Source of the DNA: CAISTG01 sp964455185
Lineage (GTDB): Bacteria > Patescibacteriota > Patescibacteriia > 2-01-FULL-39-33
Assembly: GCA_964455185.1 (NCBI GenBank)
Contig: CAYVUR010000016.1
Span: 1-16,034 of the forward strand
Reading direction: 5' to 3'
DNA: 16,034 bases
Position 1 is the stretch's first letter. Every line of letters begins with the position of its first letter. Position numbers and translations under genes: made by a program. The notes beneath the pieces were generated by a model, which worked only from the letters and a program-made list of their open reading frames with translations, was not told the DNA's origin and did no database searches. Of the stretch, positions 1 to 5,684 are shown piece by piece.

Positions 1-47
1 TTTTTATTAATATTTTTTATTTTATAACTATAGTACGCTGGTAGTTA

Positions 48-833
48 TTATTTTCTTTCAATCTGGCACTCGTCACTCTTTTCGCACTCCCCGTGTTGAC
101 AAGAAGAGCAAGATTCTCCGCTCTGACCGGAACAATGCGGACAGCCGCACTTCCAGGGCCTAATCTCTTCCGCTACAAAACTATTGTTAGAGTCCATGCT
201 TCCAATAACTTTAATCTTCGAGCCAACGGCAATTTCTGCCATGGACGATATCTTGGCTTGCAAAAGATTAATTTGCCAATTCTTGTTAGAAAAATCCTCC
301 AGGCCTATAATTTTACCGTCAACTGAAATTATTTTTCCTGAAATCATGCCTTTTTCGGGAGAATTCCAAATTCCTCGCATATAATTGACCCGACTATATG
401 AAGAAAAATTTTCTGCCAAAAAATTTTCAGCTTTCTTGCCAATGCCGGCAACATAAAAAACTCCGCCTAAAAAGATTACGATAAGACAACTGGACAAGAC
501 AACCAATCCAAATCTATATTTATAGCCGTGTTTAGTTTTTCTAAACTCCCAAAACACTAAAAAAATAAAAATAACAAAAAAAATCAGCCAAATATAAGGA
601 AAGGTTAAAATTGCAAAAATGGCGAAGCTGTCAGTTACCCGAGAATAAACATCCCAATCTCCAAAACGCAAAATAGTTGCTACCAAAGAAACCGAAAGTC
701 CTCCCAAAAGCAAGAAAGCCGCAATTAATGACCACAACAAAAACCGTTGCCAGACAAAAAGAGACTTATTTTTCGGACGTAAACTAAGCGATTCTATCTT
801 CTCGATTACTCTATCCTCTATTTTTTCCAGCAT
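48..833 (-). CDS. Three-helix membrane protein with OB-like domain and Cys-rich tail; probable anti-sigma factor
   Basis: The 261-residue product starts with about 25 charged, probably cytoplasmic residues. Hydrophobic segments follow at roughly 28-55, 69-95 and 107-130, with a basic loop (RKTKHGYKYR) between the last two, so the C-terminal half should lie outside the membrane. Residues about 160-226 look like a small beta domain of the DUF5666/OB type (GKIISVDGK, then VGSKIKVIGSM). The last 34 residues hold seven cysteines (229, 231, 234, 242, 245, 250, 256), including CPHC and CSSC. The start codon lies 23 bases inside the end of the sigma-factor gene, so the two are co-transcribed and probably translationally coupled. 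A membrane protein directly after an ECF sigma gene is the usual place for an anti-sigma factor; that role is inferred from position. No zinc-binding anti-sigma motif is visible in the short N-terminus. The tail could bind metal or sense redox state. The tail-coding DNA (61-180) is about 53% G+C, far above the minus-strand genes further along. Confidence 0.6.
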   Translation of the reverse strand: MLEKIEDRVIEKIESLSLRPKNKSLFVWQRFLLWSLIAAFLLLGGLSVSLVATILRFGDWDVYSRVTDSFAIFAILTFPYIWLIFFVIFIFLVFWEFRKTKHGYKYRFGLVVLSSCLIVIFLGGVFYVAGIGKKAENFLAENFSSYSRVNYMRGIWNSPEKGMISGKIISVDGKIIGLEDFSNKNWQINLLQAKISSMAEIAVGSKIKVIGSMDSNNSFVAEEIRPWKCGCPHCSGQSGESCSSCQHGECEKSDECQIERK

Positions 834-1374
834 ATATTTGATATTTATCTTTAAATTGTTTTTTAGCGCGGTTAATTAGGGTTGCTACCGTACCCATTGG
901 TTTGCGCAAGATATCAGAAATTTCCTTGTAATCTTTTTGCTCAAAATATTTAAGCAACAAAACTTCACGATATTTTTCATCCATCAAACATAGAGCCTGT
1001 GAAACATTTTTCTGCTCTAATGTTAAATCTAATTCTTCTGATAAATTAGAGATATGTGGCAAGTTTTCAATAAAATCACAAATTATATCCGTAGTCTTTT
1101 TTTTCTTACGCAAGAAACTGACGGCTTCATTGTGGGCAATACGATAAGCCCAAGAAGAAAATTTCAGATCCCCATCAAAGTCGTTGAGGTTATAATAAAT
1201 CTTGATAAAAACCGACTGTAAAATATCCTCAACATCATCATCGGAAAGCCGGCAAAAAAATTTTAAGTAATCAAAAAGCCGTCGCTTGTATCGAGATACC
1301 AACGTAACGAAATGCGCCTGATCTTTTAAGGCCAAGACCACTAATTGCTCATCGGACAAGTATTCTTCTAACAT
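811..1374 (-). CDS. RNA polymerase sigma factor, sigma-70 family, ECF type
   Basis: The 187-residue length is typical of two-domain ECF sigma factors. Region 2 spans about residues 20-95: the core-binding part has DDDVEDILQSVFIKIY and the -10 recognition part has FSSWAYRIAHNEAVSFLRKKKK-like sequence. Region 4 spans about 125-180, with MDEKYREVLLLKYFE followed by a helix-turn-helix (YKEISDILRKPMGTVATLINRAKK) that would read the -35 element. It would direct core RNA polymerase to a small regulon, probably one answering an envelope signal given the overlapping membrane gene downstream. The ATG at 1374 is the only plausible start, because an in-frame stop lies at 1411-1413 and no other start codon intervenes. 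No ribosome binding site is close. A CGCC/GGCG hairpin lies 15 bases upstream. The leader reads TATCTAAAC near the start, which might be a -10 element, but this is weak. Family assignment is firm; the regulon is unknown. Confidence 0.88.
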   Translation of the reverse strand: MLEEYLSDEQLVVLALKDQAHFVTLVSRYKRRLFDYLKFFCRLSDDDVEDILQSVFIKIYYNLNDFDGDLKFSSWAYRIAHNEAVSFLRKKKKTTDIICDFIENLPHISNLSEELDLTLEQKNVSQALCLMDEKYREVLLLKYFEQKDYKEISDILRKPMGTVATLINRAKKQFKDKYQIYAGKNRG

Positions 1375-1388
1375 ATCTTGTTTAGATA

Positions 1389-1407
1389 CGCCTTGTGGGC
1401 GATTTTT
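1389..1407. repeat. Short hairpin element, copy 1 (CGCC-N5-GGCG plus ATTTTT)
   Basis: A 4-bp G+C stem (1389-1392 with 1398-1401) with a five-base loop is followed on the plus strand by ATTTTT. It matches a second copy at 3277-3295 in 17 of 19 bases. The plus-strand reading has the shape of an intrinsic terminator, but no plus-strand gene precedes it. On the minus strand it falls in the leader of the sigma gene, 15 bases before its start codon. Confidence 0.45.
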
Positions 1408-1430
1408 CTTTCACCTGCTTTCTAGCTAAA

Positions 1431-1453
1431 CAAAAAAACAGGCAAAAACCTGT
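1431..1453 (-). terminator. Probable intrinsic terminator after tRNA-Trp
   Basis: On the minus strand ACAGG, a six-base loop and CCTGT (1453-1438) are followed by a run of seven Ts. The stem is only 5 bp, so it is modest. It lies 9 bases past the 3' end of tRNA-Trp and would end the tRNA/L33 transcript before the sigma gene. Confidence 0.5.
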
Positions 1454-1461
1454 AAAATCAG

Positions 1462-1532
1462 CACGGGGTGAAGGAATCGAACCCTCGCTAACGGTTTTGG
1501 AGACCGCTGTACTACCACTATACGAACCCCGC
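1462..1532 (-). tRNA. trnW: tRNA-Trp (anticodon CCA)
   Basis: The minus strand folds into a full cloverleaf. The acceptor is GCGGGGT paired with ACCCCGT (first pair G-U), the D stem is GTA/TAC, and the anticodon stem GCGGT/ACCGT carries the loop CTCCAAA. The T arm contains GGTTCGATTCC. The anticodon CCA reads UGG. The discriminator base is G, as expected for bacterial tRNA-Trp. The 3' CCA is not encoded and must be added by CCA-adding enzyme. It follows L33 on the same strand, an order widely conserved in bacteria. Confidence 0.95.
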
Positions 1533-1598
1533 AATCTACTTCAAATTATTTGAAAAAATAAACTTAATCCCAAAAATCCAATCAAAAAAATACTAATT

Positions 1599-1754
1599 TT
1601 ATTTAGTTTCTTTATGAAGAGTGTGTTGCTTACAATGTTTGCAATATTTTTTTATTTCTAATCTATTTTTGAGTAATTTTTTATTTTTTCTAGAAAAATA
1701 ATTTATACTCTTGCACTCAGTACATTCAAATTTGATCATGTTATCTTGAGACAT
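1599..1754 (-). CDS. rpmG: 50S ribosomal protein L33
   Basis: This 51-codon gene encodes a small zinc-ribbon protein of the large ribosomal subunit, placed near the E site in known structures. The translation starts MSQDNMIKFECTECKSINYF and ends YCKHCKQHTLHKETK, the classic L33 pattern. The two CxxC pairs (Cys11/Cys14 and Cys38/Cys41) would bind zinc, so this is the zinc-containing form. It ends in TAA at 1599. It lies between tRNA-Thr (30 bases upstream) and tRNA-Trp (66 bases downstream) and is likely on one transcript with them. No Shine-Dalgarno sequence precedes the ATG at 1754. A second in-frame ATG at 1739 is possible, but the first gives the expected length. Confidence 0.96.
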   Translation of the reverse strand: MSQDNMIKFECTECKSINYFSRKNKKLLKNRLEIKKYCKHCKQHTLHKETK

Positions 1755-1784
1755 ATTAAATGAATTATTCTTTTTAAGAAATTT

Positions 1785-1856
1785 AGCCGGCCATCAGAAT
1801 CGAACTGATAACCTACCGCTTACAAGGCGGTTGCTCTACCATTGAGCTAGGCCGGC
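1785..1856 (-). tRNA. trnT: tRNA-Thr (anticodon UGU)
   Basis: On the minus strand the acceptor GCCGGCC pairs perfectly with GGCCGGC. The D arm reads GCTCAATGGTAGAGC. The anticodon stem ACCGC/GCGGT carries the loop CTTGTAA, giving anticodon UGU. The T arm contains AGTTCGATTCT. The discriminator is U and no CCA is encoded. It is the first gene of a tRNA-Thr, rpmG, tRNA-Trp group. Confidence 0.95.
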
Positions 1857-1924
1857 GCATCGCAGTTCGGTATCTAAATTTTAAAAATAAAAAATTTATA
1901 TTTTAGATAAATTAAGCCTGCTTT

Positions 1925-1953
1925 ATATTAACATAAAAACAAAATAATTGCAA
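1925..1953 (-). promoter_or_regulatory. Promoter for the tRNA-Thr/rpmG/tRNA-Trp unit
   Basis: On the minus strand TTGCAA (1953-1948) is separated by 17 bases from TAATAT (1930-1925), with TG one base ahead of the -10 as in extended -10 promoters. Transcription would start near 1918, about 62 bases before tRNA-Thr. That leader contains an 8-bp inverted repeat, TATCTAAA at 1871-1878 and TTTAGATA at 1902-1909, which could fold before the tRNA. Confidence 0.6.
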
Positions 1954-1968
1954 CTCCTTTATTTTAAA

Positions 1969-3231
1969 CTAAATCTTCTCACCTTTTAAACTCCAAGGTC
2001 CGATTTCTTTAATTTTAACAAGTAATTTATGTCCAATCCAAGATTTTTCACCAACAAAAGCAACAATTTTAAAAGAAGCTGTTTTGCCATAACACAATCC
2101 CCTTTTCCAACCATCAACTAAAACCTCAACCTCTTGCCCTAAATACTTTTTATTATTAATTATAGCTGTTTCTATTAAAATTTCATTAAGAATTTTTTCT
2201 CTCCTAGCTTTTTCTTTAGCACTTACATTATCATTTAATTTGGCTGCGGCTGTACCCGGACGTGGAGAAAATCTACCAAAATAAGCCATGTCAAATTTAA
2301 TTTGACACATTAATTCTGCTGTATGTTGAAACTCTTCTTCTCCTTCGCCAGGATAACCCACTATAATATCGGTAGAGATAGTTATATTAGGAATTGCTCG
2401 TCTAACTTTTTTAATTAAAGACAAAAAGTGTTCTGGACTGTATTTACGATTCATTGATTGCAAAATATTTTTATCGCCTGATTGTAAAGCTAAATGTAAA
2501 TAAGGAGTTATATGTCCACCTTCAGCCATCACCTCAATTAAATCATCAGAAAGATCTTTGGGATGGGAAGTCAAAAATCTAATCCAAAAATCTCCGGGTA
2601 ATTGATTAATTTTTTTAAGAAGTTTAGGAAAATTATATTCTCCATCGTGATAAGAATTAACATTTTGACCTAAAAGTATTATCTCTTTATAACCTCTTTC
2701 AATTAATTTTTTACATTCAATAATTATTTTATCAGCTGAGCGAGATTTTTCTCTGCCACGTGTAAATGGTACCGCACAATAAGAGCAAAAATTATTACAA
2801 CCATTCATAATTGGTACATAAGCAGAAAAATTAGAATTATATTTAACTGGTAAACATAAATAATCTTCTACTAATTGATTATTTTTAACACCAATGAGAT
2901 TAATAATTTGATAAATTTCAGTTATTGGTATTATTAAATCAAAAAATTTTGACATTTTTTCTTTATCAGAAGCTAAAACACAACCAGTTAAAACAATTTT
3001 TAATTTTCCTTTTCTACGTTTATTTTGCCAATTTTTAACTTTACCATAAATACGGTCAATGGCAGTTTGACGCACTGAACAAGCAATCACCACTATCAAA
3101 GATGCTTCTAATTCAGAATTGGTTTTGTTCCAACCATAAAATTCAAGCAAAGCCTCGATTCTTTCGGAGTCGGACTTATTCATTTGACAACCCAAAACCC
3201 ATAAATAAAATTTTTTATTATTAGAAAACAT
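1969..3231 (-). CDS. miaB: tRNA-2-methylthio-N6-dimethylallyladenosine synthase MiaB
   Basis: This radical-SAM methylthiotransferase adds the 2-methylthio group to i6A37 of tRNAs reading UNN codons. From the ATG at 3231 it has 420 residues. The N-terminal UPF0004 domain carries the three auxiliary-cluster cysteines: Cys15 in GCQMN, Cys51 in IACSVR and Cys84 in TGC. The radical-SAM motif GCNNFCSYC gives Cys145, Cys149 and Cys152. Motifs LLGQNVNSY, RFLTSHP, LQSG and TDIIVGYPGE follow, and a C-terminal TRAM domain (from about GQEVEVLVDGW) would bind tRNA. The usual Asn-Thr-Cys around the second cysteine reads Ile-Ala-Cys here. The open frame extends 12 codons to a TTG at 3267, but that TTG is the -35 element of a good promoter, so the ATG is preferred. 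Codons are strongly A/T-ending. The ATG lies 7 bases past a -10 box, suggesting a leaderless mRNA. The related RimO or MtaB families are less likely because GCQMN and the overall pattern fit MiaB. Confidence 0.93.
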   Translation of the reverse strand: MFSNNKKFYLWVLGCQMNKSDSERIEALLEFYGWNKTNSELEASLIVVIACSVRQTAIDRIYGKVKNWQNKRRKGKLKIVLTGCVLASDKEKMSKFFDLIIPITEIYQIINLIGVKNNQLVEDYLCLPVKYNSNFSAYVPIMNGCNNFCSYCAVPFTRGREKSRSADKIIIECKKLIERGYKEIILLGQNVNSYHDGEYNFPKLLKKINQLPGDFWIRFLTSHPKDLSDDLIEVMAEGGHITPYLHLALQSGDKNILQSMNRKYSPEHFLSLIKKVRRAIPNITISTDIIVGYPGEGEEEFQHTAELMCQIKFDMAYFGRFSPRPGTAAAKLNDNVSAKEKARREKILNEILIETAIINNKKYLGQEVEVLVDGWKRGLCYGKTASFKIVAFVGEKSWIGHKLLVKIKEIGPWSLKGEKI

Positions 3232-3238
3232 ATCGCGT

Positions 3239-3267
3239 AGTATAACCAAAAAAAATACTTTTTTCAA
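3239..3267 (-). promoter_or_regulatory. miaB promoter (TTGAAA-17-TATACT), probably leaderless start
   Basis: On the minus strand TTGAAA (3267-3262) and TATACT (3244-3239) are separated by exactly 17 bases. Only 7 bases separate the -10 box from the ATG at 3231, so transcription should begin at or next to the A of the start codon, leaving no room for a ribosome binding site. Confidence 0.7.
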
Positions 3268-3270
3268 GCA

Positions 3271-3295
3271 AAAAACCGCCTTTTAGGCGATTTTT
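3271..3295. terminator. Intrinsic terminator ahead of miaB (hairpin element copy 2)
   Basis: CGCC (3277-3280), a five-base loop and GGCG (3286-3289) form the core stem. A-tracts and T-tracts on either side (3271-3275 and 3291-3295) allow termination in both directions. On the minus strand the stem is followed by GTTTTTT, which would end the operon above and separate it from miaB. It matches the element at 1389-1407 in 17 of 19 bases. Confidence 0.6.
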
Positions 3296-3390
3296 AATTT
3301 TTATATATTTTTTTATTTGTTAATATAATTAATATAATAAGGATTTTAGCAATTTCATTAAAAGTAGTTGTACTGGTTTTTTATATCATA

Positions 3391-3508
3391 TTATTTAGTA
3401 AACCACAACCAAGTTAAAATTAAACTTATTATAGCCGAAGCACCTAAAATCATTCCTGTCATACTCATAATTCTAGCAAAAGAAGAGATTTCAGTTTCAG
3501 TTTTAGTG
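3391..3508 (-). CDS. 3' end of a small membrane protein gene, cut by assembly gap
   Basis: The minus strand reads without stops from the edge of the N run to a TAA at 3391. It gives 38 residues, ending FARIMSMTGMILGASAII, then SLILTWLWFTK. This is one strong membrane helix with a short basic end. The 5' part lies in or beyond the gap, so neither length nor start can be given. Its position after the AAA+ and baseplate-J-like genes on the same strand suggests it is the third gene of that operon. I do not recognise the family. The A/T-ending codons match the neighbours. Confidence 0.5.
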
Positions 3509-3540
3509 NNNNNNNNNNNNNNNNNNNNNNNNNNNNNNNN
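3509..3540. other. Assembly gap (32 Ns)
   Basis: The run of unknown bases joins two contig pieces. The true distance is not known. It removes the start of the membrane gene ending at 3391 and falls just past the stop codon of the gene at 3543. Confidence 0.99.
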
Positions 3541-3542
3541 TA

Positions 3543-4661
3543 TTATTTAATAATTATTTTTATTCTATTAACATCTTTTGGTGTAGTTTTACGCCAATAA
3601 GGAGAAATTACTACTTCAATTTCTTTAATAGCATCAGTCTTAACTGCATAATCTTGTATTTCTTGTTTGGTTTTACCAGCAAAATTATCTTTGGATAAAA
3701 GTTCGTTTTCTTCAGCTAATTCTGTAGTTAAAGGATAAGATATTTTAATATTATAACTTTCACTACTATTAGCATTAACTATAGCATAACGAATTTTTTC
3801 TGGATCTATCGCGGCAGTTGTTAAGCCAGATTGATTAATATTATGAGCTTTCTTAATTACAGCTTCAACTAATTGATTAGGATTTATATTAATTGTTTTA
3901 AGACGAATTTTTGCTGTCATAGTAAATTTATCTGTTTCTTCGCCTATTTTTTTATCAAGAGAATAAGAAATTATTTCTCCTAAAATATTAGAATTTTTGC
4001 CTCCATTATTAGAAATAGTCTCAGCGATTGTTTTTTCAATTATTTCTTTTTTTGCTCGATTAACATCACTTTCGGCTAAAAATTTAACTTCTTCTCCAGT
4101 TTGTGATTTAAAAGATAATTCATTATCTGCTTGGCCATAAACTAACTCTTGCATTGCTACTGGCAATTTTATAATAACCAACTTTCCAGCTGGCAATTTA
4201 GAAAAGGTTTTAGGATCTTTAGGAAAAACATCTACTTCAATTTCCCCTCCGGCAGGAATAAAAATTTGCCTATTAGTTCTAACTATAGTACCATCTGTAG
4301 CTTGTAATTGGGTTGTTCTAACTAAAGTTTGTCCTACTTTACCATCATTTTTAATTTTTACTTTTCCTACAATGTTTTCCGAAAAACCAGAAGTAGTCTT
4401 AGTACTTAAAACATCAAAAGTTCCAGTTGCCTCAACTTCAGAAAAATAAATTTCTCCTTTAAGAGCATCTAATTTTTTTATTTCTTCATCAGTTGAACTA
4501 GTTCTGACTTCGGCATTAAAATTAAGATTAACTATTTGTGGATCTGGTGTAATAATTATCGTTGCTTGGCTATAAAAAGTTAAAAATAATGTACATAAAA
4601 TCATAGCCGTAAAAACAACGAAAGTAATTGAGATGTTACGATAAAGATTTATTTTTCCCAT
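3543..4661 (-). CDS. Membrane-anchored extracytoplasmic protein, baseplate-J-like
   Basis: The 372-residue product has a short basic N-terminus, one membrane helix at about 9-31 and a long extracytoplasmic part. The middle (about 75-185) reads like the baseplate J/gp47-like proteins often annotated in Patescibacteria: KVKIKNDGKVGQTLVRTTQL, then TDGTIVRTNRQIFIPAGGEI and LPAGKLVIIKLP. The rest is beta-rich with repeated Ile/Lys strands near the end. No cysteine-based or catalytic motif is visible. Its start lies 6 bases after the stop of the AAA+ gene at 4668, so the two form an operon. A structural envelope or surface role is likely, but no function is established and no phage genes are nearby, so the baseplate name should be read as a fold hint only. 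A/T-ending codons and lack of a ribosome binding site match the neighbours. Confidence 0.6.
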   Translation of the reverse strand: MGKINLYRNISITFVVFTAMILCTLFLTFYSQATIIITPDPQIVNLNFNAEVRTSSTDEEIKKLDALKGEIYFSEVEATGTFDVLSTKTTSGFSENIVGKVKIKNDGKVGQTLVRTTQLQATDGTIVRTNRQIFIPAGGEIEVDVFPKDPKTFSKLPAGKLVIIKLPVAMQELVYGQADNELSFKSQTGEEVKFLAESDVNRAKKEIIEKTIAETISNNGGKNSNILGEIISYSLDKKIGEETDKFTMTAKIRLKTININPNQLVEAVIKKAHNINQSGLTTAAIDPEKIRYAIVNANSSESYNIKISYPLTTELAEENELLSKDNFAGKTKQEIQDYAVKTDAIKEIEVVISPYWRKTTPKDVNRIKIIIK

Positions 4662-4667
4662 ATATTT

Positions 4668-5615
4668 TTACACTTTCCATTCTTTAATAACCATTTTAAT
4701 ATCTTGAGGTTTAACTTGAATTTTTTTCTTATTAATCAATGATAAATTATCTAAATGAACTCGACTGCAAGCTTCATCAATAGCATCAATCGCTTTATCT
4801 GGATAAGAACGATCTTTAATTACTTTAGTAGCTGTCACAGCTTCTTTTAATGTTTCGGGTAATATTTCTACTCGATGATATTTTTCATAAATATCCTTAA
4901 TACCATTAAGAATTATTTCTGTTTCTGCTGGAGTTGGCTCAGAAACAAAAATTGGTTGTAAACGCCTATCTAAAGTTTTGTCTTGTTTAATAAATTTAAA
5001 ATATTCATCTTTAGTGGTTGCTCCTACTACTTGTAATTCACCTCTAGCTAAAAGTGGCTTTAAAATATCTGCAGCATTAATTGCTCCTTCGGCTTCACCA
5101 GCATTAGCTAAAATATGTATTTCATCAATAAATAAAATAATCAATTTTTTAGAAGCCACTATTTCATCAGTTATTTTTTTAAGACGTTGTTCAAATTCTC
5201 CTCGATATTTTGTTCCAGCCAAAATACTAGCTAAATCAAGAGCTAGAACTTTCTTGCCATAAAGCGAAGGCGGTACTTTCTTAGAAATGATACGCAACGC
5301 TAAACCTTCAACAATAGCAGTTTTACCAACGCCAGCAGCTCCAATTAATACTGGATTATTTTTAGTACGCCGAGAAAGTATTTCTACTACTCGAGAAATT
5401 TCTCGCTCTCTACCAATTACCGGGTCAAGTTTTTTTTCTTCTGCTAATTTAGTAAGGTCTTTTGAATATCTTAAAAGTAATGAGGAAGGTGAAATTAATA
5501 TTCTTTTTTCAGAACTAATCTGACGATAAAATAGCCAAAAAACAGGAAGTATTAATAAAAAAATAAAAAAAGAAAATAATTGGAAGAATAATTCATTATT
5601 CATAATATTTAGCAT
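4668..5615 (-). CDS. Membrane-anchored AAA+ protein, single ClpB/ClpC D1 ring
   Basis: The 315-residue product has a membrane helix at about 9-30, then one ClpB/ClpC first-ring (D1) AAA+ module. Walker A is GAAGVGKT (92-99). The pore-loop motif KYRGEFEQR begins at 136, with Tyr137 in the substrate-contact position. Walker B is LIILFIDEIH (158-167, Asp164/Glu165), sensor 1 lies in VVGATTKDEY, and paired arginines in LDRRLQPIF fit the arginine finger. The small helical subdomain ends near EACSRVHL, and the chain stops about where the linker to a second ring would begin. ClpB and ClpC usually have two rings and about 800 residues. The Clp N-domain, the middle coiled coil, D2 and the ClpP-binding loop are all absent. 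The chain ends cleanly at the domain boundary, so this looks like a real design rather than a fragment. It could pull on or remodel membrane or envelope proteins. Starts at 5615 and 5603 are both possible. Confidence 0.8.
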   Translation of the reverse strand: MLNIMNNELFFQLFSFFIFLLILPVFWLFYRQISSEKRILISPSSLLLRYSKDLTKLAEEKKLDPVIGREREISRVVEILSRRTKNNPVLIGAAGVGKTAIVEGLALRIISKKVPPSLYGKKVLALDLASILAGTKYRGEFEQRLKKITDEIVASKKLIILFIDEIHILANAGEAEGAINAADILKPLLARGELQVVGATTKDEYFKFIKQDKTLDRRLQPIFVSEPTPAETEIILNGIKDIYEKYHRVEILPETLKEAVTATKVIKDRSYPDKAIDAIDEACSRVHLDNLSLINKKKIQVKPQDIKMVIKEWKV

Positions 5616-5654
5616 GGTTAATATTATGTATCAAGCTACTAGTTAACTTTTATT

Positions 5655-5684
5655 ATTATAACACATTTTAATCACTACAGACAA
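5655..5684 (-). promoter_or_regulatory. Promoter for the AAA+/baseplate-J-like operon
   Basis: On the minus strand TTGTCT (5684-5679) is followed after 18 bases by a perfect TATAAT (5660-5655), preceded by TGT, making an extended -10. It overlaps the last codons of dnaE. Transcription would start near 5648 and give a leader of about 33 bases before the ATG at 5615. Confidence 0.65.

Noticed and set aside
24..48. ATAACTA/TAGTTAT hairpin at the end of the first gene as a terminator
   Set aside because: The 7-bp stem is A/T-rich with an 11-base loop, and it is followed on the minus strand by A-rich DNA, not a T tract.
93..384. Two plus-strand frames opposite the Cys-rich membrane gene
   Set aside because: No recognisable content; antisense shadows.
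3232..3267. TTG start adding 12 residues to MiaB
   Set aside because: The TTG is the -35 hexamer of a 17-spaced promoter, and the ATG at 3231 gives the normal family N-terminus.
3368..3550. Plus-strand open frame across the N run
   Set aside because: It reads through unknown bases and opposes a convincing membrane-helix frame on the minus strand.
3543..4661. Phage tail or contractile injection system based on the baseplate-J-like protein
   Set aside because: No sheath, tube, spike or other tail genes are present, and the protein is membrane-anchored.
4978..5523. Plus-strand frames opposite the AAA+ gene
   Set aside because: Antisense shadows of a well-conserved AAA+ domain.
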